Below are positions 1-6,955 of a stretch of 37,586 nt of DNA, one piece after another. The stretch lies in the NCBI GenBank assembly GCA_014378715.1, contig JACMNE010000160.1, positions 1 to 37,586 of the forward strand, read 5' to 3'. How positions within the stretch are numbered: position 1 is the stretch's first letter; every line of letters starts with the position of its first letter. The position numbers were made by a program, and so were the translations under genes. Origin of the DNA: Microbacteriaceae bacterium. Its GTDB lineage: Bacteria > Actinomycetota > Actinomycetes > Actinomycetales > Microbacteriaceae. The notes under the pieces are model-generated. The model was not told where the DNA came from. It saw nothing but the letters and a program-made list of their open reading frames with translations, and did no database searches.

Positions 1-218
1 ACGTCGACGGGACCGCGCCCGCGAGCGTGACGCTCACCGGGCCGGCGATCGCGCTGTGTGTCTCCGGGTCGACGGTGCTGCGTGGGGCCGGGGGCTCGAC
101 GGTGGCGCTGTCCCGCGGCGAGTCCCTCTACATCACGCCGGACGAGGGTGTGGTGCAGTTCAGTGGAGCCGACGCAGGAGAGGAGGCCGGTGAGGTGTTC
201 CTCGCGACGACCGGGTAG
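1..218 (+). CDS. manA: Mannose-6-phosphate isomerase, C-terminal fragment
   Basis: This is the 3' end of a gene that enters from the left; the frame is open from base 3 and stops with TAG at 216-218. The visible 71 residues look like the C-terminal beta-barrel end of type I mannose-6-phosphate isomerases: a short cupin-like run with ALCVSGS, then RGESLYITPDEG and a final FLATTG. The enzyme interconverts fructose-6-phosphate and mannose-6-phosphate in the cytosol and so feeds GDP-mannose synthesis. A phosphomannomutase for the next step lies at 9307-10743, which supports the call. Only the tail is seen, so catalytic zinc ligands cannot be checked. It converges on the next gene with a 4-bp gap and no visible terminator. 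Confidence 0.75.
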   Translation, partial: VDGTAPASVTLTGPAIALCVSGSTVLRGAGGSTVALSRGESLYITPDEGVVQFSGADAGEEAGEVFLATTG

Positions 219-222
219 CGCC

Positions 223-666
223 CTACTCCCGCGGCGCCGCCCGCCGGAATGAGAAGAACTTGTGGCCGAAGAAGCTCACGACCGTCGTCACGACCACGAT
301 GGCCGCCTGTGCCAGGAACGACGGCCACCCCACCACCTCGATGAGCAGCGGCAGCGCCGCCGCGTTGATCGCGAGCATCACCACGTAGACGCTCTCGAAC
401 CGCACGAAGTCGAGCACGATCCCGGTGCGTCCGGATACTCCGAACGTGAATCGCCGATGAAGCACGAACGCGAGCAGTGTGGCGACGAGATAGGACAGCC
501 CGAGGCTCAGAAGGTACAGCCCGCCGAACTGCACCTCGAAAAGCAGGAACAGCAGGTACGCGAACACCGTGTTGACGCCGCCGATGATGAGAAAGCGCAC
601 GCGCTCGTCGGCGAGGAACCCCAGCAGTCGCGGCAGACGCGGGGATCGCCCCGGCTGCGTGGTCAG
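223..666 (-). CDS. GtrA-family membrane protein
   Basis: A small protein with four hydrophobic segments, typical of the GtrA family, which is thought to help move polyprenyl-linked sugars across the membrane. The conserved opening 'RFLIIGGVNTVFAYLLF' and the end 'VVSFFGHKFFSFRR' fit the family closely. The start is uncertain. The reading frame runs back into the upstream SDR gene without an ATG, GTG or TTG at a sensible place. A CTG at 666-664 overlaps the SDR stop (CTGA) and gives 147 aa, a normal family length, with GGGA upstream as a weak ribosome site. A GTG at 600 would give 125 aa and begin right at the first membrane segment. It is the last gene of a minus-strand operon after the formamidase-like and SDR genes. 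Confidence 0.75.
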   Translation of the reverse strand: MTTQPGRSPRLPRLLGFLADERVRFLIIGGVNTVFAYLLFLLFEVQFGGLYLLSLGLSYLVATLLAFVLHRRFTFGVSGRTGIVLDFVRFESVYVVMLAINAAALPLLIEVVGWPSFLAQAAIVVVTTVVSFFGHKFFSFRRAAPRE

Positions 667-1424
667 AACTGGATCCCGCGGCTCAGGCCCCCGTCGACCA
701 GGAGGTTCGCCCCGGTCGTGCGGCTCGACATCGGGCTGGAGAGGAACACGACACTCGCCGCGATCTCCTGCGGGGTGCCCATCCGGCCGGTCGGGTTGAG
801 GCCCATCGCCATGTCGAACAGCTCGGGGTTGCCCTGCTCGATGCCGGCCCACACCCCGCCGTCCTCGTAGGTGTTGCCGGGCGACACGGTGTTCGCCCTG
901 ATCCCGGACGCCGCGAGCTGGAAGGCCAGCCCGGCGATGTACCCGATCAGCGCCGACTTCACGGTGCCGTAGGGGCCGGAGGCGAAGTCGACCTCCCGGC
1001 CGGAGACGCTGGAGATCGCCACGATCGACCCGGCCGCGCTCTTCTCGAGGTGGGGCACAGCTGCCTTCACGAGGTGCACGGTGCCCATCAGGTCCACCTC
1101 GAACGAGTCGATCCAGTTCTGCTCGGTGTCGGGGATCGCGAGCGCGCTCACGTTGCTCACGATCGCGTCGATTCCTCCGAATCTCTCAGCGGATGATGCG
1201 ACCCAGGCCGCCATCGCGGCCCCGTCGCGCACATCGACGACCGAGCCGACGACGGTGGCCGGCGCGTCGGCGAAGGACGCCTCGACCGATGCGACCTCCG
1301 CGGCGCTGCGCGCGCAGAACGCCACGTTCGCCCCCTCGGCGACGAAGGCCGCGACGATCGCGCGGCCGATGCCGCGGGTGCCGCCGGTGACGAGTGCGGT
1401 GGTTCCGGTGAGGTGCAGGTCCAT
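663..1424 (-). CDS. Short-chain dehydrogenase/reductase (SDR)
   Basis: A 253-aa classical SDR, an NAD(P)-dependent oxidoreductase with a Rossmann fold. The cofactor loop TGGTRGIG is at residues 13-20, the NNAG-region equivalent reads SNVSA, a serine-rich strand AISSVSG precedes the catalytic YGTVK (Tyr152, Lys156), and the C-terminal part has the usual SGIRANTVSPG and LLVDGGLSRG. The substrate cannot be read from the sequence. The ATG at 1424 is preceded by GAAAGG at good spacing. The gene sits 65 bp downstream of the formamidase-like gene and overlaps the GtrA-like frame by a few bases at its stop, so the three are probably one transcript. Confidence 0.9.
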   Translation of the reverse strand: MDLHLTGTTALVTGGTRGIGRAIVAAFVAEGANVAFCARSAAEVASVEASFADAPATVVGSVVDVRDGAAMAAWVASSAERFGGIDAIVSNVSALAIPDTEQNWIDSFEVDLMGTVHLVKAAVPHLEKSAAGSIVAISSVSGREVDFASGPYGTVKSALIGYIAGLAFQLAASGIRANTVSPGNTYEDGGVWAGIEQGNPELFDMAMGLNPTGRMGTPQEIAASVVFLSSPMSSRTTGANLLVDGGLSRGIQF

Positions 1425-1489
1425 GAGGTGGCCTTTCAGGGCGGGACGGTGGGGCGGGTCGGGCGGGAGGGAAGAGTGGGGCGGCGGCG

Positions 1490-2491
1490 TCAGTGCGCGG
1501 AACGCGCCGACTCGCGCAGGGCGCGATGTATGCCGCCGAAGGCATCCGCTTTCGGGAGGAGGGACTTGCGCACCTTGACGAGCACGCTGTAGTTGGGGTC
1601 GACGACGTTGGCGATCGGTGACTCGGAGATCTGGGAGAGCAGCTGGTAGGCGTCCATGGTGTGCAGGCCGAAGAGCTCGCCGAGCCAGCCGATCATCTCG
1701 ACCTGGGCGATGCGCCAGGAGTCCTCCATGGGGCGGGAGGAACCGACGACCATCCAGTGCTCGTCGGACTCGATGCGCGGCCACAGGGGAGCGCCGCCCT
1801 TGATCAGCTCGACGAGGATGCGCGAGTTCATCGCGCCCTCGACCGCCGTGCCGCAGGACTCGCCCTCGCCCTGGCGGTAGTGGCCGTCGCCGATCGAGAA
1901 CAGCGCACCCTCCACATTGACGCCGAGGTAGGTGGTGGTGCCCACGCGCATCTCCGGGGTGTCCATGTTGCCGCCGAACCGTTCAGGCACCAGGGAGGAG
2001 CGCACCTCCCCGCCGGCCGGCGCGACGCCGACGGTGCCGAGCATCGGGGCGAGAGGCAGTGCGACCTCGAAGTCGCCGAACCTGGACTGGAACCCGACCG
2101 TTCCAGCCAGTGTATCGACGTCGTAGATCCAGGTGGCCTCCGGCAGCGCCTCCTGCAGCAGGGCGGTGCGGTCCGTGCCGGTGAGGCCGCCGAAGAACGG
2201 GATGGCCGCCGATGCGCCCCAGCTGCGGGCCGGCGTGAGGTCGACGATGTGCAGCGCGAGGGTGTCGCCCGGCTCCGCTCCCTCGACGTAGAACGGTCCG
2301 GTCTGCGGGTTGAGGTAGCGGAAGTCGAGCTTCTGGCTCGCGACGTCGGTGACCGAGGTGAGCGCGTGGTTGAAGGCGTCCTCCGACCACAGGTCGAGCA
2401 CCGTGCCCGGTCTTACCCGCATCACGGGCTCGGCTCCCCCGAAGGTGTAGCGGTACTGGTCGCGTTCTGGCCGGAAGCTGACGGTGTCCAT
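1490..2491 (-). CDS. Acetamidase/formamidase family protein
   Basis: A 333-aa protein of the FmdA/AmdA family, cytosolic enzymes that hydrolyse formamide or short amides to ammonia and an acid. Family landmarks are the central GGNMD motif, the following TTYLGVNVEGALFSIGDGH stretch and the QGEGESCGTAVE block that lines the active site. Length is close to that of short family members. A -10 hexamer TAGCAT lies 6 bases before the ATG, so the message is probably leaderless; an AGGGG directly abuts the start codon and is too close to act as a normal ribosome site. It is divergent from galE with 56 bp between. The natural substrate is unknown; some actinobacterial members act on other amides. Confidence 0.85.
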   Translation of the reverse strand: MDTVSFRPERDQYRYTFGGAEPVMRVRPGTVLDLWSEDAFNHALTSVTDVASQKLDFRYLNPQTGPFYVEGAEPGDTLALHIVDLTPARSWGASAAIPFFGGLTGTDRTALLQEALPEATWIYDVDTLAGTVGFQSRFGDFEVALPLAPMLGTVGVAPAGGEVRSSLVPERFGGNMDTPEMRVGTTTYLGVNVEGALFSIGDGHYRQGEGESCGTAVEGAMNSRILVELIKGGAPLWPRIESDEHWMVVGSSRPMEDSWRIAQVEMIGWLGELFGLHTMDAYQLLSQISESPIANVVDPNYSVLVKVRKSLLPKADAFGGIHRALRESARSAH

Positions 2492-2497
2492 CCCCTG

Positions 2498-2503
2498 ATG
2501 CTA
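2498..2503 (-). promoter_or_regulatory. -10 element of formamidase-like gene (leaderless)
   Basis: TAGCAT on the minus strand, followed by 6 bases and then the ATG at 2491. This spacing places the transcription start on or next to the start codon. No convincing -35 is visible. Confidence 0.5.
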
Positions 2504-2535
2504 GCGAGCGGATGTGTCGGGCGACCGTGGACCCC

Positions 2536-2541
2536 TAGGGT
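2536..2541 (+). promoter_or_regulatory. -10 element of galE (leaderless)
   Basis: TAGGGT followed by 6 bases and the ATG at 2548; there is no ribosome site, which fits a leaderless message. A small dyad, GCGACC at 2521-2526 and GGTCGC at 2542-2547, brackets the element. Confidence 0.5.
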
Positions 2542-2547
2542 GGTCGC

Positions 2548-3504
2548 ATGACCTGGCTAGTGACCGGCGGCGCCGGCTATATCGGATCCCATGTGGTGCG
2601 CGCCCTGGGCGACGCCGGACTGCACTCGATCGTCGTCGACGACCTGTCCACCGGGCGGGAGCAGTTCGTGCCGTCCGGGGTGCCGTTCGTGCGCGGCAGC
2701 ATCCTCGACGGCGACCTGTTGATGCGCACGATCGACGCGCACGACGTGACCGGTGTCATCCACGTGGCCGGCTACAAGTACGCGGGCGTCTCGGTGAGCC
2801 GTCCGCTGCACACCTACGAGCAGAACGTGACGGGCACCGCGATCCTTCTCGCGGCGATGCAAGACCGCGGGGTGGACCGGATCGTGTTCTCCTCCAGCGC
2901 CGCCGTCTACGGCACCCCGCTCACCGACCTCGTCACCGAGGACACTCCGAAGGACCCGCAGTCGCCCTACGGTGAGTCCAAGCTCATCGGTGAGTGGCTG
3001 CTGCGTGACCAGGCTGTCGCCCAGGGCCTGCGTCACACCTCCCTGCGCTACTTCAACGTCGTCGGCACCGGGGAGGGCGGCGTCTTCGACGTGAGCCCAC
3101 ACAATCTCTTCCCGCTCGTCTTCGAGGCGCTCCTCGACGGCCGCACCCCGCGCATCAACGGCAACGACTACCCGACGCCAGACGGCACGAACGTGCGCGA
3201 CTACATCCACGTAGCCGACCTCGCGGTCTCCCACGTGGCCGCGGCCAGGCGGCTCGATGCCGGCGAACCGGTCGAGGCCGCCTACAACCTCGGGTCGGGC
3301 GACGGGGCGTCAGTGGGTGACATCATGCGGACGATAGCGGATGTCACGGGCATCCGCTTCACGCCCGAGATCGGGCCACGTCGGGAGGGCGACCCCGCCC
3401 GCATCGTCGCCGGAGGGGAACTCGCCGCCCGTGACCTCGACTGGAGGATGCGCCACAGCCTGCGCGATATGGTCTCGAGCGCCTGGGAGGCACGCCGAGC
3501 CTGA
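2548..3504 (+). CDS. galE: UDP-glucose 4-epimerase
   Basis: A 318-aa extended SDR that interconverts UDP-glucose and UDP-galactose, supplying galactose for envelope glycans. The NAD loop GGAGYIGSH is at residues 7-15, SSSAAVYG carries the catalytic serine, YGESK (Tyr141, Lys145) is the catalytic pair, and RYFNVVGT and the VRDYIHVADLA block are typical of GalE. Length is slightly short of the usual 330-340. UDP-glucuronate epimerase or another NDP-sugar epimerase cannot be fully excluded, but the motif set fits GalE best. The ATG at 2548 lies right after a leaderless -10. A terminator hairpin follows the gene. Confidence 0.88.
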   Translation: MTWLVTGGAGYIGSHVVRALGDAGLHSIVVDDLSTGREQFVPSGVPFVRGSILDGDLLMRTIDAHDVTGVIHVAGYKYAGVSVSRPLHTYEQNVTGTAILLAAMQDRGVDRIVFSSSAAVYGTPLTDLVTEDTPKDPQSPYGESKLIGEWLLRDQAVAQGLRHTSLRYFNVVGTGEGGVFDVSPHNLFPLVFEALLDGRTPRINGNDYPTPDGTNVRDYIHVADLAVSHVAAARRLDAGEPVEAAYNLGSGDGASVGDIMRTIADVTGIRFTPEIGPRREGDPARIVAGGELAARDLDWRMRHSLRDMVSSAWEARRA

Positions 3505-3541
3505 GAAGTTCTCAGCTCACAGGGATCTCCGGCGCGTCGTG

Positions 3542-3566
3542 AACCCTCGAGGGAAACTTGAGGGTT
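3542..3566 (+). terminator. Terminator hairpin after galE
   Basis: AACCCTCGAG at 3542-3551 pairs with CTTGAGGGTT at 3557-3566 (ten pairs, one G-U) around a 5-base GGAAA loop. A short T-rich end follows. It separates galE from the whiB2-type promoter. Confidence 0.6.
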
Positions 3567-3579
3567 TACGATCCGCAGC

Positions 3580-3608
3580 TTGACTCCCGCTAATTACACC
3601 GGTGTAAT
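3580..3608 (+). promoter_or_regulatory. whiB2-type gene promoter (-35/-10)
   Basis: TTGACT at 3580-3585 and TGTAAT at 3603-3608 with a 17-bp spacer form the best SigA-like promoter in the window. The -10 lies inside the perfect palindrome at 3591-3610. Transcripts would start near 3615 and carry a leader of about 50 bases with a strong ribosome site (GAGGGGAG) before the ATG at 3664. Confidence 0.6.
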
Positions 3609-3610
3609 TA
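3591..3610. promoter_or_regulatory. Perfect 20-bp palindrome, probable operator
   Basis: TAATTACACC followed by its exact reverse complement GGTGTAATTA. It fills most of the spacer and all of the -10 of the whiB2-type promoter, the classic position of a repressor site. I do not recognise the cognate regulator. Confidence 0.7.
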
Positions 3611-3663
3611 TGGGGGGCGCGACAGGCGCTCCGAGAAACGCAGCACAGAGGGGAGTCCGTGAT

Positions 3664-4026
3664 ATGGCGATTGCCGAGAACACCGCGCCGAGTTCGAGCC
3701 CGGTCGGCTCCCCCCGGCGCGGGGTGCCCGACGACTGGTTCGTCGATCCCGTGCAGCTGGGTGTTCCTGGGGTTCGTCGCAGTGTCGACACCCTCGACGA
3801 CAACCCGTTGGCGTGGCAGACCGACTCCCTGTGCGCTCAGACCGACCCTGAGGCGTTCTTCCCCGAGAAGGGCGGATCCACGCGCGACGCGAAGAAGATC
3901 TGCCAGTCGTGCGAGGTCAAGGCGCAGTGCCTCGAGTACGCGTTGCAGAACGACGAGCGCTTCGGCATCTGGGGCGGGCTCTCCGAGCGCGAGCGCCGCA
4001 AACTGCGCACCCGTACCACCGCCTGA
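3664..4026 (+). CDS. whiB: WhiB2/WhmD-type iron-sulfur regulator
   Basis: A 120-aa Wbl-family protein. Four cysteines that bind a [4Fe-4S] cluster are at residues 57, 80, 83 and 89, followed by the GIWGG turn and a basic C-terminus (SERERRKLRTR) used in DNA or sigma-factor contact. The core, including CAQTDPEAFFPEKGGST, closely resembles M. tuberculosis WhiB2/WhmD and Streptomyces WhiB, which act in septation and sporulation, with an added N-terminal tail of about 45 residues. The ATG at 3664 has a strong ribosome site; an upstream in-frame start would leave a non-conserved extension. A palindrome over its promoter suggests tight repression. Wbl proteins usually act with SigA. Confidence 0.9.
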   Translation: MAIAENTAPSSSPVGSPRRGVPDDWFVDPVQLGVPGVRRSVDTLDDNPLAWQTDSLCAQTDPEAFFPEKGGSTRDAKKICQSCEVKAQCLEYALQNDERFGIWGGLSERERRKLRTRTTA

Positions 4027-4095
4027 CCCGGTCGGAGGCCGCGTCAGTGGTCCGGACGGCCCGCGTGTCATCACGTGGTGACCTGCCCAGCCGCC

Positions 4096-4101
4096 TAGTG
4101 T
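4096..4101 (+). promoter_or_regulatory. -10 element of glycosyltransferase gene (leaderless)
   Basis: TAGTGT, then 7 bases, then the ATG at 4109. No ribosome site is present, consistent with a leaderless transcript. Confidence 0.5.
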
Positions 4102-4108
4102 CGAAGAA

Positions 4109-6955
4109 ATGCAGCAGCGAGTAACGGCAATCCTCGTCGCCCGCTCGGGGGCGGAGTACCTGCACCGAACCCTCGCGGCGATCGACGCGCAGACCGTGCG
4201 CCCCGATTTCTTCATCGGGGTCGACGCCTCGTCCGCCGATGAGAGCGCCGCGCTGCTCGCGTCCTCCGGTGCCGCCCAGCTCGTCACCGCCCCGGCCAAG
4301 TCGACCTTCGGCCAGGGTGTCGCCGCCGCCCTCCACGTGGCCCCGTCCCCCGTCGCGGGGTCCGACAACGAGTGGCTCTGGCTGCTCGCCCACGACAACG
4401 CCCCGGAGCCCACCGCCCTCGCCCAGCTGTTCGCCGCGGTCGAGATCGCCCCGTCGGTGTCGGTCGCCGGCCCCAAGCTCATGCGCTGGCACCAGGCCGA
4501 CGTGATCGCCGAGTTCGGTGAGTCGATGACTGATTTCGGTACCTCGGTGCGCCTCGTCGACGGGGAGCTCGACCAGGCCCAGCACGACGTGCAGAACGAC
4601 GTGCTCGGCGTCGCGGCGGCCGGGATGCTCGTGCGACGCTCCGTCTGGACTGCTCTCGGCGGGTTCGACCCCGGACTGCCGTCCACCGACGCGGCGCTCG
4701 ACTTCTCGATCAGGGCCAGGCTCGCCGGTCACCGTGTTGTGGTCGTTCCCGGCGCCCGGGTGGCCAGCGCGGGAGGCCCGCAGCACTTCGGACGCACCTC
4801 GACGAGCATCGCCAGGCGCACCCGCATCTCCCGGGCGGCCCAGCTGCACCGGCGTCTGGTCTATGCCCCGGCATTCGCGCTGCCGTTGCACTGGGTGGCG
4901 CTTGTGCCACTCGCCATCATCCGCTCGATCGTTCACCTGCTGGCCAAGCGGCCAGGAGCCGTCGCGGGGGAGCTCGTCACCGCGTTCGCGACCGCCTTCT
5001 CGGGGATGGCGGTAGGGCGCGCCCGCCGCAACCTCCGCCGCACCAAGACCGTGGGCTGGCGGGCGATCGCCCCGCTGCGGCTCTCCTGGCGCCAGGCCAG
5101 GGAGCAGCGCTCGAACCGGTACGTCGGAGGCGAGTCGAGCTCGGAGCCGACGGTCTACGCCGACGAGCCGGTCGGTTTCATCTCGGGGGGCGGCCTCTGG
5201 GCCGTCGTCTCGGCTGGGATCGTCGGACTGGTCGCGTTCGGGGCGCTCATCGGCGCGACATCCGCTGTCGGGGGAGGACTGCTGCCGCTCGCGCACCGCG
5301 TGTCGGCTCTCTGGGCCAACGTCGGCTACGGCTGGCGCGACATCGGTGCGGGGTTCACGGGGGCGGCCGACCCGTTCGCCGCAGTGCTGGCGTTCGGCGG
5401 CACCCTCTTCTTCTGGAATCCGTCGACGGCCGTTGTGGTCTTCTACGTCTTCGCCCTGCCGCTGGCTGCGGTCGGGGCGTTCTTCAGTGCGAGGCACTTC
5501 ACGGTGAGCACCTGGATCCCCGCGCTCGCCGCCCTGCTCTGGGCGGTCTCGCCCCCTCTGCTCGGGTCGCTCGACACCGGGCACCTCGGTGCGGCGGTCG
5601 CGCACGTGCTGCTGCCCTGGTTCGTGCTGCTCCTGGCGCGCGGCGGGCTGTCCTGGGCCTCCGGGGCCGGCGCCGCCCTGCTCTTCGCGGTGATCGGGGC
5701 CTCCGCCCCTGTCCTCGTGCCGGCGCTCCTGATCATCTGGATCGCCGCGCTTGCGGCACACCCGACATCCGCTCATCGGCTGCTGGGGGTACCGATCCCG
5801 GCTGCCGCGCTCTTCGCGCCGCTGGTGATCGATCAGCTGATCCGGGGAACGCCGCTCGGCCTGCTCGCCGACCCCGGTGTTCCCACCCCGGCCGGCACCG
5901 ACTCGGCCGCACAGCTCGCGCTGGGATCTGCCGAGGGGGGATCGCTCGGCTGGACCGACGTGCTCATCGGGCTGGCGCTGCCGGGTCCGGCCGCCCCGAT
6001 CGTCGTCGCCGCCCTGCTGCTGCCGCTCGCCGCGCTCGCCGTGCTCGGCCTGTTCGTGCGCGGACCGCGCCGCGCCATCCCGCCGCTGGGCCTCGCGCTG
6101 CTCGGCTATGCGACCGCCGTGCTCGCCTCGCGCGTCGAGGTCGCCTCCATCGGCGCCGCGCCCGTCGGCGTCTGGGCCGGCTCCGGGCTGAGCCTGTTCT
6201 GGCTGGGGCTGCTCGGTGCGGCGATCGTCGCGCTCGACGCGATCGGCCGGGTGGGCCGGGGCGGGGCCGTGCTCCTCGGGGTCGCCTCCGTACTCGTCTG
6301 TGTGCCGCTGATCGCGGCCACCCTGCTCGGCACCACTGTCGTGCGCCCCGGCCCCGATCGGCTGCTGCCCGCCTTCGTCGACGCCGAGGCGACCTCGCGT
6401 GCCGGTGTAGGCACCCTCGTGATCACCCCGGCGGGAGACGAGGCCATCTCTGCGACCCTGCAGCGCGGCCGGGGAACCCTCCTCGACGACCAGTCGACCC
6501 TCGACGCGACCGCGACCTCCCTGTCTGAGGCCGATGTCCGGCTCGCCAACCTCGCCGGCAACCTCGCCTCCCGCAGCGGCTACGACTCGGCCGTCGACCT
6601 GGACGACCTCGCCATCGGGTTTGTCGTCCTCGCCGAGCCGACCGGCGACGCGTCCGATGCGGTGTTCACCCGCACCAGGGAGGCGCTCGACGGCAACGCG
6701 CTGTTCGTGCCCGTTGGTGAGACGACGAACGGGCTGCTCTGGCGCTACTCCGGCAGCGGCGACGCGGTGGGCAGCACCGGACCCTCCAACACGGGAACCC
6801 CGCTCGGCCTCATCGTGCTCGGCGGGCAGGGGCTCGTCTTCGCCCTCACCGTGCTGCTCGCGATCCCGACCTCGCTGCCCCGCCGTCGCGCCCCGGTGCG
6901 CGGCCGGGAGACCGAGGAACCTGCGACGACCTTCGACGAGGACACCGATGACTGA
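4109..6955 (+). CDS. Large membrane glycosyltransferase, family 2
   Basis: A 948-aa protein with an N-terminal GT2 (GT-A fold) domain over roughly residues 1-230: TAILVARSGAEYLHRTL, GVDASSADES, and LLAHDNAPEP in the place of the DxD nucleotide-sugar motif. About a dozen hydrophobic segments follow, with a soluble extracytoplasmic stretch near residues 740-880 and a final membrane helix before an acidic cytosolic tail (TFDEDTDD). It probably transfers a sugar to a lipid or envelope glycan at the membrane; donor and acceptor are unknown. It overlaps the DUF5719 gene by 8 bp, so the two are translationally coupled. This pair next to whiB2, DUF3499 and manB recurs in actinobacteria as I recall. 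Confidence 0.8.
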   Translation: MQQRVTAILVARSGAEYLHRTLAAIDAQTVRPDFFIGVDASSADESAALLASSGAAQLVTAPAKSTFGQGVAAALHVAPSPVAGSDNEWLWLLAHDNAPEPTALAQLFAAVEIAPSVSVAGPKLMRWHQADVIAEFGESMTDFGTSVRLVDGELDQAQHDVQNDVLGVAAAGMLVRRSVWTALGGFDPGLPSTDAALDFSIRARLAGHRVVVVPGARVASAGGPQHFGRTSTSIARRTRISRAAQLHRRLVYAPAFALPLHWVALVPLAIIRSIVHLLAKRPGAVAGELVTAFATAFSGMAVGRARRNLRRTKTVGWRAIAPLRLSWRQAREQRSNRYVGGESSSEPTVYADEPVGFISGGGLWAVVSAGIVGLVAFGALIGATSAVGGGLLPLAHRVSALWANVGYGWRDIGAGFTGAADPFAAVLAFGGTLFFWNPSTAVVVFYVFALPLAAVGAFFSARHFTVSTWIPALAALLWAVSPPLLGSLDTGHLGAAVAHVLLPWFVLLLARGGLSWASGAGAALLFAVIGASAPVLVPALLIIWIAALAAHPTSAHRLLGVPIPAAALFAPLVIDQLIRGTPLGLLADPGVPTPAGTDSAAQLALGSAEGGSLGWTDVLIGLALPGPAAPIVVAALLLPLAALAVLGLFVRGPRRAIPPLGLALLGYATAVLASRVEVASIGAAPVGVWAGSGLSLFWLGLLGAAIVALDAIGRVGRGGAVLLGVASVLVCVPLIAATLLGTTVVRPGPDRLLPAFVDAEATSRAGVGTLVITPAGDEAISATLQRGRGTLLDDQSTLDATATSLSEADVRLANLAGNLASRSGYDSAVDLDDLAIGFVVLAEPTGDASDAVFTRTREALDGNALFVPVGETTNGLLWRYSGSGDAVGSTGPSNTGTPLGLIVLGGQGLVFALTVLLAIPTSLPRRRAPVRGRETEEPATTFDEDTDD

